A stretch of DNA of 64,000 nt from Laccaria trichodermophora (Eukaryota; Basidiomycota; Agaricomycetes; Agaricales; Hydnangiaceae): NCBI GenBank assembly GCA_018417955.1, contig JACTVC010000006.1, positions 310,001 through 374,000 on the forward strand. Direction: 5' to 3'. The position numbers were made by a program, and so were the translations under genes. Shown one piece after another: positions 35,418-46,370 of the stretch. Every line of letters begins with the position of its first letter. The first letter of the stretch is position 1. Below the pieces are notes generated by a model, which worked only from the letters and a program-made list of their open reading frames with translations, was not told where the DNA came from and ran no database searches.

Positions 35418-36500
35418 GTCAGCGACTCGGAGGCGCCCAAACGACAGGCGAGGGACTTTACAGTTGGACGGAGTAAGGTGGTGATCTTCTGGAAGGCTGT
35501 CAGACACATTCGCATGTTACTAGGTTATAAACACACCTAATGACAGATGCAGCTTTGAGAGATGCTAGCAAAAGAACAACAGCGTCATCCCGATGATCTT
35601 CCATTGTTTGTTCTTGTGTTTACTTATTAGAAAGGACCAGCAACATCAAAGCAACATTGACGAAAGAAATTGACTATGTACTCATTTCCAGACGCAGCCC
35701 TTGTTATTGGGATAACCCTAATGGAACAATGGATGAGATATACCGCCGAACTTGCAATAAAGTGCAGCTTAAGCTCGACGTCACGCCGAGGTGCAAATTT
35801 GCAATGAACGAGCTGGCGGAGCAGGGGAGCAAGGCCGGGGATGTCGGGATTGACCTGGCGTTGAGGGTGGATGAAAAAATACCTGGCGGCGCAAATAGCG
35901 CAAGGGACCCATTACTGCTAAAATCGTATATACTGCAAAAGGTCAACAATCATGAGGCAACTCGACACGGGGACTCAACTAAGTCCCCTCCTCTTTGGCA
36001 GCCTCTCGAGAGGGAGTTCGAAAAGCACTCTCCCGCCATGCTGCGGTGAGATAGTACTTGCTTAGCAAACTGACAAGAAGACGGTGCATTGACGCTTTGT
36101 TTGATGACTCTGAGTGTCTGTATCCCGGTCGTGCAGGGGAACGAGGGATATAGATAAGTGGACATGTCATCCATCCAGGTGCAACAATTGGGAATGGGAA
36201 GAATATCTGAGACCCATCCCTGGTTCGCGTAGGCGTACGAATGGAATGCGCAGTTGTTGGAATGCGGCTCTGAGAATTGTTACACTTAGCATGCGCTAGC
36301 ACAAGTTGGTAGCGACGGTCGATCTACAGGAGGGTTTCCCTTTTTCAAAAAGTCGTAGGAAAACCGACTGAGCTCATCCAGGAATGTAAAACGTAATGTG
36401 ACGCGGAGCATCGGAACGAACGTTTGACAAAAGTTGAGATTGCCAACATCTTCCGAATCAAACAGATGAAGGCCGTCACATCATGGTGACGCTGTGACGT
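35418..36500. other. 5' flank of the TPR-CHAT gene, no other gene seen
   Basis: May contain a small upstream exon of the TPR-CHAT gene near 35440-35520, where an AG acceptor (GCGGCAG, about 35396-35402) is visible. A 130-codon frame at 35657-36049 lacks an ATG start and is not supported. Confidence 0.35.
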
Positions 36501-37100
36501 CGGAATGTTCAACGGAGGTAGTATTTGGCAACAGGCGACATACTTACTACCGCCACATCATCATCATCATCATCAACTTACATCCCTGTCACTGCGCTTG
36601 AAGCTTCATGTCCATGACCTCCGGAACGGAAAGGATTGGATACCTCTCTTTGACCGTACGTGTTTTTCTCACTTTCGATGCGAATCACAGAGAAGACGGC
36701 TGTCAGGAGCTACCCACAAAAAATACAAAGACAACGTGGCAAGAACTTTCAACGATATCAACACCATCGAATTTGTGAATGTCTTGAGAGGCTTTGCGCC
36801 GTCATTTAATCAATTCGCGTACACAAAGAATACTTCTATGGGAAGGGTAATTTGACAACCAGCGGAATGGTTGCATGCGAGCTGAAACTTGAGCCACAAA
36901 GGGAACGTTCAAAGAAATCCATCTTTCCTATTCGTCGGACAGATGAAGAAGAAAAATGTACGTACACCCGATATCTTTCTTGGCTACTGTGCTTATATGT
37001 TTCGCACATGTCCCTTCAAAGACTTGTCGGCAGAACTGAATATAAATTTTGGGACACGCCTTCATCTCTAATCATCCTTATTTATAGCTTAAAATTCTCA
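36500..37100 (+). repeat. direct repeat unit, copy A (pair with about 41760-42350)
   Basis: Diverged sequence similar to about 41760-42350 in the same orientation. Examples are GTCGGAATGTT against GTCGGGATGTT, the CCGCCACATCA block, ATCAACACC, and AAATCCATCTTTCCTAT against AAGTCCATCTTTTCTAT. It includes a (CAT)n run at about 36552-36571. A small decayed coding region may lie inside. It marks the 5' part of the tandem duplication that carries the zinc-finger loci. Confidence 0.55.
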
Positions 37101-37165
37101 AGAAGGCATGGATATCAAGTTTTCCAAGTTTTTTACGCTCAAACAGACTTGACTGGTCCTTGAAC

Positions 37166-37328
37166 CAGGTCAGTCGCCAAAGAAGGCTTGGTGCCTGGAT
37201 TCAATCCTGGTGGGGCAGGTCCACAAGTTCAATATCCATGTGAATCTCTTCCACTGTCACTTCCATCGGGACCTGCCCCACCCAGGATTGAATCCAGCCA
37301 ACCTTGTAGTTCTTTGGTGACTGATCTG
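37166..37328. repeat. fold-back (inverted-repeat) element
   Basis: Two arms of about 57-61 nt are near-perfect reverse complements (37166-37222 and 37268-37328). Both contain GGATTCAATCC / GGATTGAATCC and GGGGCAGGTCC / GGACCTGCCCC. They are separated by a loop of about 45 nt. The RNA or single strand would form a long hairpin. The arm resembles a tRNA T-arm only superficially, and no tRNA fold can be drawn. No target duplication was recognised. Confidence 0.75.
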
Positions 37329-37635
37329 AATGAAATGGAAGTACGCTAAGGCTTGGTGCGAACTCTATAGTACTAACGACCGCAGAAAATCATTGCTTTT
37401 CTGAAATGACAACCATTTAGTTACAAAGGAGCTGCTGACGCGATCTTTCTGGAAATTCCCACTGTACGCCCCCGCTAGGTGAGTCTTTTTCGTAAATGGT
37501 ATTCGTTTGAGGGTGCTAACGATTTCTGAAAGGGGCGCGCAGGATGTATGTTTTTTTTTCCTCACCACCCCCGCATGCAGCATTCAGATGCAAGGAAAGT
37601 ATTGCAAAGGTTGTTAGAGGAGACCCCTCGTGACC

Positions 37636-38475
37636 TCACTGTTTACGCGTACGTTCTGTTTGTGCATTTCCTATTGCGTTTATCCTTTTTCTTTTATCCT
37701 CGAACTCGAGAGCCTGGTCGTTTGAGTTCGCATTAGGACTAATCATTCCAGCTTGTAAGTGAAAAGTGAGCTTCAAATGAACAGGTGCCACTGACCGTAA
37801 ATTGAATGTTCTGGAGAGCCAGGTGTCGAGGTCTTCTCCAGAAATATCATCGTCCTGAGAACACTCTTCGACGCGTGTAATTGATGGAAGCCGATCGGAA
37901 GGGGCGACAATCTCAAGAGGCTCACCGTGAAAGTAGTCGCCGGCCCTGGAAACATAAACGTGAGTGCGACAAACGGGTGGATGAAGATCTGCACTAACCA
38001 TAGTGGAATTACAGCCGCCTCATCCGGTGTCTTCAACGTCTCTTCGTTATCTTGCCAGCCCTCCACGGGACTTCCATCTGTGAGCGGGGGCGTGATTTGA
38101 GATGCTGGAGAGTCCTCCGGATTTTCGTCGCCAGACTGGGAGTAGCTGAGAGTGAAAGGTCAGTACGTGACGCGACTCGACGTGTTGAGTGGCATTGGTT
38201 CACCCTTGGCTTGAGGCTCGAGGTAGCTGAAAAACGCGTCAGGAAGGAAGACGACGCGTTAGTGTGTGGCATTAACTTACTTTTTCTGGTTGAAATTATC
38301 GTTGGGTCCTGGAAATAAACCAGTTCTTGGCCAATATTCGTCGGGCACTCGACCACTGCTAAGGAAAGTAAGTATTGACGCGAGAGGATTTAGAAGAGGA
38401 GGAAGCGTACAGGGCAGAAGTCGACGGGTGAGCGTTGCAGTTCTGTACCTCTCGAGGATGATAGTGGTTGTTCAT
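37636..38475 (-). pseudogene. inverted 5' half of a C2H2 zinc-finger gene (no fingers)
   Basis: Read on the minus strand from the ATG at 38475 (MNNHYHPREVQ). Its exons match exons 1-5 of the gene at 43378 in order: the first ends in an HPREV-containing exon, then VPDEYW, YLEPQAKG, then a YPEDSP-like exon (ENPEDSPAS) with LTDGSPVEGW, then the WLSRTF exon. Introns contain ACGCGT at 38234 and 38254. One exon (YLEPQAK) is a base short at its donor, which breaks the frame. The copy stops at 37636 without any zinc finger. The missing finger half lies at 39379-40364 on the opposite strand, which suggests an inversion split one gene. Confidence 0.7.
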
Positions 38476-39110
38476 GAGGAGATAGCTGGGCAGGAGCAGT
38501 AGGAGGAAGGGTGAAGGAAGAAAGGGCAATGAAGCACCTTGAAATGAAGGAAGAAGTGGACGAGATTGGGGGAGGCCGATAATTTAATGAAATAGGAATT
38601 TTGAACCCAGAAGTTGCGTTAGGTCAACGCAACTACAAACATGTAACGTCCGAGTGGCTTACGAAGGTCAACGCGGGGCAGCTGGTTGCAATCTGTCATA
38701 TCAACAATGAGGGCGTCGCCGGTGGCCTGGAAATTTCTGATGGTTCCGACAAGGCGGAGGAGCTTTATTCGGAGGCAAGGCAAGCCTTGGAGTCGCAGTG
38801 TCCGTCTTTGAATTATCTTTTATGCTACAGTATCACCAGCATTAGCATACTGAACTGGCAAGCGAATGGCGGCGTACGCACTTCAACCTCAAGCTGGCCC
38901 CCATCACTAGTAAAGTAACACGAAGTTCGTCTCGGCTCATTCAAAATTGGATCTGCATCCAAGCATAATGTGCACACAGACCGTAGAAATAGGTCCCTTT
39001 TCCTCGCAAAATCTCCTGCGTTAAAGACCAATAGAATGAGTAACATGTATTGACGGTGAGTGGCGTGCGATACTAGTACCTTAGGCCGGAAATCCGGAGA
39101 AGCCCACTAT
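37636..39110. repeat. inverted copy of the zinc-finger promoter plus 5' exons (pair with about 42745-44100)
   Basis: The reverse complement of this segment aligns with 42745-44100. Shared strings include GGCCTAAGGTA...TCGCACGCCACTCAC at the distal end, CCGCCTTGTC and GGCCACC in the middle, TTACATGTTTGTAGTTGCG near the start region, and then the exons. It therefore contains promoter plus coding exons, not a simple transposon. Confidence 0.75.
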
Positions 39111-39147
39111 GGCTACCCTCAAGGTAAGACTGTTCAGCAACCTTTGT

Positions 39148-39308
39148 AGACGTACGGAACTCAGAGTCAGACACGAAGTGATGACGACTCTATTGTTTAG
39201 CTACCTGTAGACGTACGGAACTATAGTAGAAGTAAATGTAAGTCTCGGATAAGTAAATATAAGTAGAAAAGATCTCACCTCAGAGTCAGACACGAAGTGA
39301 TGACGACT
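39148..39308 (+). repeat. short direct repeats at the inversion breakpoint
   Basis: CAGAGTCAGACACGAAGTGA occurs near 39163 and again near 39281. GTAGACGTACGGAACT occurs near 39148 and near 39207. The second copy is framed by CTCACCTCAG and CTGAGGTGAG, which could form a hairpin. These lie between the inverted 5' half and the finger half of the split gene. Confidence 0.7.
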
Positions 39309-39378
39309 GAGGTGAGAACCAGCTGCCGTTGTAAGTTGACCCCTTCTTCACCAAGCTTTTCTCTGATACGTGGTTCAG

Positions 39379-40364
39379 GTCAACGAACGTCGCCATTGCC
39401 AACTCCCTTCCCAGATCTCAAGGACGCGATAATTTCGCGGAGTTGACTGGTGGACCTGCTACCGCGACCTCCTCAACAGATTATTATCCCCCAGGCCCTT
39501 CCTCTTCTAGGTCCGTGCGCCATGTCAATGCCGCATCAAGTTGGACTTGTGGTCCGACTCATTTTCTTGGCGCCCCACCCAATTACGGTCAGCTACCATC
39601 CTATCCCCAGTTTATGAGACAGGCCGTTGTTGCGTTGGACACTCCAGACTATTTCCACGGGGCGAACGCCCGCTCCCCGATGGCTGGGTCACACCAAAGC
39701 ATTTATGGGCGACAACCCCGTAACGCGCCTGCCACAACGAGTCACCATTGGAACGCCCAGATGGGTTTTGGATATTTTCCACACAATCCTGTGGCTCGAG
39801 GCCGCCGTCCCGTCGAACATGCAGGCCTACGCTGTGGCATCGATGCCTGTCTATGGAGGGAACCCGCCCCTCACCCAATCTCCCTTTACACGCGCCTTCC
39901 CAGTTTATAAGCGGCAACCCCGTAATTCACCTGCCACTATGAGCGCTCAAGCTGCACGCCGAGACAGACAGCACCAACCTTACGGAACTTCGTCGGTTTC
40001 AAAGGGTACCGAGATGTCAGGCAAGGCCGACAATTATTGCCAATGGGGGGACTGCTCAGCGGGTCCCATGACCCTCACAAAGATACGAGAACATTTCCGA
40101 GCTCATAGGGAACAAGTCAAAGAAGGTGACAGAATTAAAGAATGCCTTTGGAAAGGGTGCAATTCTAAACCTGGCGCCTTCCCGATGACGCGCGAGGGCT
40201 TTAGGCGTCACGTTTACGAAACTGGATCGCACGCTGGGATCGGAAGGCTCTCGAAGGTCAACTGCGAGAAATGCGGCGAGAAGGCGAAGAGCCTGAGGTC
40301 TCAGGCTAACCACGTAAAATTTGCTCGGGAGAGTCGAAGGAGCGGGAAGAAGAGGTGGGATTGA
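39379..40364 (+). pseudogene. 3' half of the split C2H2 zinc-finger gene (fingers retained)
   Basis: Begins just after an acceptor (GGTTCAG at 39378) equivalent to the exon-6 acceptor of the gene at 43378. The first frame (Ser/Tyr/Pro-rich) runs to a stop near 39908. The finger region is in the next frame, so a one-base shift or an unseen intron lies near 39.75-39.85 kb. The C-terminus encodes CQWGDCSAGPM...H, CLWKGCNSKPG...H and CEKCGEK, close to the 43378 gene (CQWDSC, CRWKGC, CEWC). A local duplication of RQPRN-PAT coding sequence (about 39711 and 39914) may have caused the shift. Its 3' flank (40445-40530) matches that of the 43378 gene (about 45265-45345). No ATG or promoter is in place. 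Confidence 0.65.
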
Positions 40365-41759
40365 TGCAACACTATTAGATCCGCCTTATGAGGCGGTTTT
40401 CCTTTCGCGTGGCTAGAAGTTGTGGCTTTATTGTCTCAAGCATCTCCATGGCTCTACGTACGAGCCTCATGTTTTCTATTTGTATTGGTAGGTCGCATGC
40501 ACATCATTCTGTATTACTAGTAGCATCTGTATTCGTAGAACTTTACGCTCTTCATCCATCGTCATTTGTATTTATTCGATACCATTTATTGCATTAGTAC
40601 ATCTATCCTTGAGCTCCTTGCCCATGAGTGAAGAAGTTGATAAAATGGATCAAATATTGATAAAATAATCTACGCAAACTACGCAAGGAACTTTTCCGTG
40701 AACGCATGATGGCCCATATTATTTGCAATCCTATCATGAAAGGTCATATTGGCATCGCATGACTTGAACAACAATAACCAGCCACCTTACGGTAATTCTT
40801 CGGTGAACATCGGCTTATCGGTTTATTACTAGGTAAGAACAATAGGGGGCAGAATTGTATAAAATCCTCGGTCATGGAAGTTTGAACTCAGGTCGCCCTC
40901 CACTGGCAGGCTCAGAGCGAAGGGTGGCCTTGGAGGAACTTGCCTTCTATGGGGATGACGATGAGGGTGAGGTAGGTGAGCTGTAGTCAACGTTGGGCGC
41001 ATGGTTTATGGACCAATATTGACTAGCAGACTCGAAGTGCTGACCTGTATCCCAGTCCCCTTGGTGAGAGATGAGCACAAGAGTGGGAGCGAAGAGGTAA
41101 TCTTGCTTTCGATGGTGGGTGAGTGATACCCCACACAGTGCAAATATAGGCCCTACTTCATTATGGCTAGCATCGAGGGCTCTGGGTGGGGCCAGTACCA
41201 ATGTTCTGAGCCCCCGATCGCCTTTTGTTCGCCAAAAGCAGTCGCAGATACTGGCCATCTATAATCCAGGATTTCTCTACCGGCCGCGTATATGGTGGGG
41301 GTAAGTTTTGACATTGGGTTTTGTCTGACATTTAACCGTTTGCTCAGATACTCCCAAAGTGTAAAGCGTCTTTAAGGACAACGAGCATTCTAGAAACCGT
41401 TGTTAGACATAAGTATAGCTGATAGGATGAGGGGTGGCTGAGCTTACTTCAACCCTCGAAGCAACAAAATCCTCTGTAACCCTCTAAGTTTCTCAAGGTC
41501 GCGAACGTAGCTCCAGTGACTCGAAGTGACTGAACTTGATGGAGGAGAGATGTGGCATGCCTGATAAATCGGATTAAAAGAAGCCTCAAACATCGGGCTG
41601 AAAGCTCGAGAGATTACTTAGACGTTGCTGTCGGTCTAAATCTGAGGCCACAGACTCTGCAAAAAAAAAACCATATAACGTGGTCGATAGGTTATCTCCG
41701 AATAATCAGGACATCATCCGAGTCGATTCATCATCAATGTTGTGATGTGAAAGATCTGT
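40365..41759. other. intergenic region between the two duplicated units
   Basis: The first 170 bases are a 3' UTR-like flank shared with the next zinc-finger gene. A 103-codon minus-strand frame (41258-40947) beginning MASICDCFW, with internal YLFAPTLVLISHQGDWD, is open but unrecognised and could be a gene fragment. Nothing else is supported. Confidence 0.35.
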
Positions 41760-42350
41760 GGTGTGACAATCTGTGACCGTCGGGATGTTGGGATGTGATG
41801 TTTGGCACCAGCCTCCGAGCGAAATACACTCATTCCGCAGATCGCGCCACATCACCATCTTACCTCTTGAGTCCTCGCGCATCCCTCCGCATGGCTTCCA
41901 GTTTTTTCACCATCCCAAGACTAAATTTTCTATCTTTGTATTCAGACTCTACACAATTTCGGTTTGCGTCACAAACAATACTTACAAGAGCTTACCTCTC
42001 ACCACGACGTCGACTTCGATCAGAGGACGTAGCTTTGTGATCAACACCGCTGAACGCTATGGAATTCTTTGAACGTGTTGACACGCTTCCCGGTTATCTA
42101 GTCACATACAACAGGACTTTTCATGGAAAGGGTAATTTTACTGCACGCAGAATGGACCTCAAATGAGCCTCAAACGCAACATTCGAAGAAGTCCATCTTT
42201 TCTATCAGTCCTATTGGGCGGACGGATAGACAATTTTTCCTCTACGTGTTCGTCTCACTATCTTGGCTACCCTTTGACGTCTTTTGCTGAGGTTCTTTCA
42301 AGGATTCCCAGATAGACCTGAATATGAAGCGGAAGGATGCGCATGCGTCT
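41760..42350 (+). repeat. direct repeat unit, copy B (pair with 36500-37100)
   Basis: Same-orientation homologue of 36500-37100. It precedes the intact zinc-finger gene as copy A precedes the split one, which supports tandem duplication of the whole unit. Confidence 0.55.
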
Positions 42351-42744
42351 TTGACTACCCACGTTTATGCCCTACTCCTAAGAAGCCATAGAAACAAAAG
42401 CTTCCCCCATTTTCTCTGCTCAAATAAATTTGTCCGGCTAGTGGGAAACGCAAGTTGTGTACCTCATGCCCTCATTTCAAAATTTTGAGCTCTAATGCTG
42501 GTGAATTTTAGTGCAGAAGACCAACTGTCCGTCTGGGCTCAAACAAGTTTATTTGGAGCTACGAAATGAGCTGATGCAATATTCTGATAATTCACCCTTT
42601 TCTCCAGGTGAGGCTTTTCTGCAAATATTTATCTCTCAAATCACTAGTTCAAACGAAATTTGGAAAGGCCGCCCAACGTACACAATATTTATTCCGCCCG
42701 TGTCCACACCGCGAGGTTCGTAACCATTGGAGTAGTCACTTGGC

Positions 42745-43377
42745 CGTGGAGGCCGGATTTGCGGCCTAAGGTATCGCACGCCACTCACGTCAATTTTGAT
42801 GCTAGTGAGGATTCGGCACAAGAGATATTGCGAGAACAAGCGACGTGATTACGTGCACATCGGGGAAATTGGACACAAATGCATTTTTAGAAGAGTAGAG
42901 GCGAAAAGGAGCCCGAGATCTCGTTGGTGGTGAGTGCTCAGGTTTTGATTCGAGTGCGTCCAGCACCACTCCTTGCCGAACTAAACTAATAGTGCTGGTA
43001 ATATTGTAGCAAAGAAGATATGACGAGGAGGTACACTGCGATTGCATAATCCGCTTGTGCATTACCTTGCCTCTGTATAAACGCCCCCCGCCTTGTCCGA
43101 AGCCTCAGAAACTTTTAGGCCACCAGAAATATCAAGGCTCATTGTCTCTACGACAGATCGCAACCAGGCGCCCGCCTTGACCTTTGTAAGTCACATGAGT
43201 GTTACATGTTTGTAGTTGCGTTGACCTAACGCGACGTTATATAGAATTCCTATCTCAGCGAATTCTCAACCTCCCCTGCTTCCCTCCTTCCTTCCTCGAG
43301 CTCCCTCGTTTCCTATCCTCTTCAATTCTTCTTGTTCTACTGGTTTTTCCTTATTCAGTCTATCATACGCTACCACC
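42745..43377 (+). promoter_or_regulatory. promoter region of zinc-finger gene 3, duplicated and inverted upstream
   Basis: About 500 bp matching the reverse complement of about 38585-39110. It contains GTTGCGTTGACCTAACGCGA, a near-palindrome also present in the other copy, and a TTATATAG box near 43234, about 140 nt before the ATG. Conservation of this non-coding segment between copies marks the duplication. Confidence 0.5.
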
Positions 43378-45213
43378 ATGCATTATCCACGAGAAGTCGC
43401 GAGCAACGTGTACTCTCCAAGTCATTTTCCTAGGTAAGCTGCCTCTTCATCCTTTCGCGTCGATATTTACTTTTCTCAGCAATCATCAAATGCCCGACGA
43501 TTTCTGGATGGCGCAAGGAGTGTTCCCACCGTTATGTGGAGATAGTGAAGGGTGAGTAAATGCCACAGGCCGTCGCGTCGCGTCCCATACTCACTTTTAT
43601 TTTTTCTTCGTTCTTAAGCTATTTACAGCCCGAGGCCGAAGGGTTAGTCTATGTCACATCTTATCGCATCGCGTTTCAAGCTGACTTCTTATTCGTCCTT
43701 CAGCTACCCCCTGCCTAATTACGACACATATCCTGAAGACTCCCCAGATCTTCAAGTCACGCCGCTGTTGACGGATGGGAGTCCTTCGGAGGGCTGGTTT
43801 AAAAGTGAGAGCTTGGGAGCAATGACTCCTGAGATGGCTGCTGCTCTTTTGTATGATGTCTGGTTAGTGCGACCGTCTTCGCGTTTTGCCGCGTCCATAT
43901 TAATGTCTCCTAGGGCCGAGGGCAACTTGAGCTCCTGTCTTGATGCGGCTGCTCCTCTGGATACTTTTTCCTCAGCAGGCTATGTCGACGACGACAGCTA
44001 TAGGAATACCATTGCCTTCGAGAAGAACGCTTGGCTTCCCAGGCTGTTTGATGAGCAGTGAGTGGCATGTTGATTTCCGAGTTCTTTCACTTACGATGAC
44101 GTTCAGGCTTAACGAGAGCACGGGCGAACAGCAGGATCTGGAAAATGTTTCGCCTCAATGTAGCCAGACCTTGTGCGTCAACCCCTTATTCACTGCGGTC
44201 TTTGAATTAATATCCTCGTAATTAGATCGACGACCTATCCCCACCCTCACTCGCAAGAAGATGACTTTGAATTTGACGTAAATCACAACTTACCGGCATA
44301 TTTTGCTCCTGGACCTGCCTCGACGACATGCCTTCCCCATTTTCCGACCGACGACTTCTCATCTCCGGCCCACCCTGCTGTGGTGCCACGCCACGCTGTA
44401 CTACATGCTGCCTGGACGATCCATCAGGATGCTCACCCTCCGTCCCATGGCCGTCCCTATATGGCTCAGGCCCCCGTTGAGCCCAATACGCAACAACATT
44501 GGGGCCATATGCCACTCGTATATGGGGCTAACTCGTCCCTCACCAACTACACAACGGCCGCTCCAATTATGGAGCAACACCCATGGCATCAGCAAATCCA
44601 AAACGTGCGACAACCACGCACTTTAGTGTCACAAAGACATCACCCCTACCCACGAGTCCGCGACTGTGTAGTGAAGAATGCAAATTCCGTATCGAGGCCA
44701 ATAGCATCGTCGTAAGTTGTTGATCGGTCTGCCGTCATACAGAACGATGAATTGATGCTTTACCTTTTCAGTTCGCGCCTTGTCAACAACCCCGGGTACT
44801 CCTCTACCGCCACATATACGCTCACTCAACCCATGGAACCCACGTTAGAAGTCGCGAACGACAATAACGAATGGTTTCACTGCCAGTGGGACAGTTGTGG
44901 CACGCGATTGAAGCCGATGACCTACGACCAAACCATCACCCACTTCCTGGACCACGGCGTACTGGAAAACGGCAAAATCAAAGAGTGTCGGTGGAAAGGA
45001 TGCTGTTCCCAAAGCAAGTTTCCAATGACGCAGTCTGGGTTCAACCGCCATGTGAGGGAAACGCAAAAGCATACTGGTCTCCAAGTAAAAAAGACGCGCT
45101 GTGAATGGTGCCACGAGGAAAAGGGGTCGCGGTCGATCAAGAAACATCGCAAAGTTTGCTTTGGAAGGTCGGAAGCGCGGGCAGGGGGAGAGGCAAGATC
45201 CAGTAGCGCATAA
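43378..45213 (+). CDS. C2H2-type zinc-finger protein, family member 3 (intact)
   Basis: Eight exons: 43378-43433, 43480-43551, 43619-43642, 43704-43862, 43914-44057, 44107-44172, 44226-44711 and 44772-45213, giving 482 aa. All seven introns (46-67 nt) are phase 2, so each internal exon has a length divisible by three. Exons 1-7 encode low-complexity, acidic and Pro/His-rich sequence (YPEDSPDLQ, LTDGSPSEGW). The final exon carries CQWDSCGTRL...H, CRWKGCCSQ...H and CEWCHEEKG...H..C, three finger-like units. A transcription-factor role is inferred. Exons 1-5 and the promoter match the inverted segment at 37636-39110, and the fingers and 3' flank match 39379-40530. This is probably the surviving copy of the duplicated pair. 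Confidence 0.82.
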
Positions 45214-46370
45214 GATTCGGTTTGTGCGCTGCTTTTGTTGTGTGGCATAGTATCGTTCTCTGGCATCCCCACAGTGGCTCTAGCACGAGCCTCCATTTGT
45301 ATCAGTAGGTCGTATGCATATCATTTTGTATTTGTAAAACATTTATCTGCTGTCTATTGCATTATACAATATCATTTTTCGATTTGCTCTTTCCGTTGAT
45401 CGCGATGTGACTCGGTTGGGCTCTAAGGATTGCAAGCAGTTTTCAAGATGCTGGAGTGACCCCTTCGATACACATCGTCGAGATGTGGTAAGATCCAAAT
45501 TATTGGCTTTGAGGAAGCCATATTCATTGCGTATCAAAACTCAGCTCAGCATTGTAGTATCCTGCAAGCTTTACGATTTTCTGAGCGCAAACACAGTGTT
45601 CAATTGCCTCTAAAGCCGCTTGGAGAAAAATCGGGATATAAATCGGCCGCAAATTGCCTGGACCCCAAAAAGTGTCTTACAAGCGTTTAAAATTATAAGT
45701 TGATTTTTTTATTTCTTCTACTTGCATGTTGCTTGCATGCTGCTCGAGAATTTGAAATTGTTCGGAGTCTCGTTGCTCTGCTTGTACATGTTTGCTACAC
45801 CTCGCCACGTCCCTTCATCCGCTGGGCAATTGATGCGTCCTAGGCTCAATGCATCTTCGTATCCCTTTCGTGGGCCTTCTGGTCTGAGAATTCGGCCGAC
45901 TTCTCAAACGAATTATCGCTGTCATCGGCAAAAGTTGGCGGCGATCTCGCGTGGTTCTCGATAATAAACCCAACGTCTTCCAAGACCGGTACCTTTTCTG
46001 CTTGCTCGCAAGAGTACCGGTGATTGTTGAAGCTTCGGGAGAGTCTTATTCAAGGGAGAAGAGAACGGCGTATGCTGTGATTAGAGATATCAGAGACTGT
46101 AGACCCTGGGGCTATTGTGATAGGGCGACGACAAATGTCCTCCAAGGGCTTTACGCCTTCCTTCACGTCCATCACTGGTGCCTCACCGCACAGATCGTTT
46201 CAATGTTTGAAAGTCGGAAAACTGTGTCCTCACTCCGCAAAACAGGGAACCAAAGCACGTCCGATTTCGGTCAAGATTTCTTTCATCTGACATCATGACG
46301 TCACGTCGAGATGTATCTTCAACTCTTTGCGCCACCTCACCTCTACCCTCAGTAATCTCCACCTCTTCTT
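45214..46370. other. intergenic region
   Basis: 3' flank of zinc-finger gene 3 (matching 40445-40530 over about 80 bases), then unassigned sequence. A frame at 45951-46298 has no family resemblance I can name. Confidence 0.35.

Noticed and set aside
35657..36049. 130-codon plus-strand frame
   Set aside because: It starts with a non-ATG codon, has no recognisable domain and no splice partners, and lies in the TPR-CHAT 5' flank.
36505..36855. plus-strand frame with a His run
   Set aside because: The His run comes from a CAT microsatellite, and the sister copy at 41.8-42.3 kb does not keep the frame.
37161..37290. tRNA or tRNA-derived SINE suggested by GGATTCAATCC
   Set aside because: The string is part of a long inverted repeat. 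No cloverleaf fits, and the acceptor stem does not pair.
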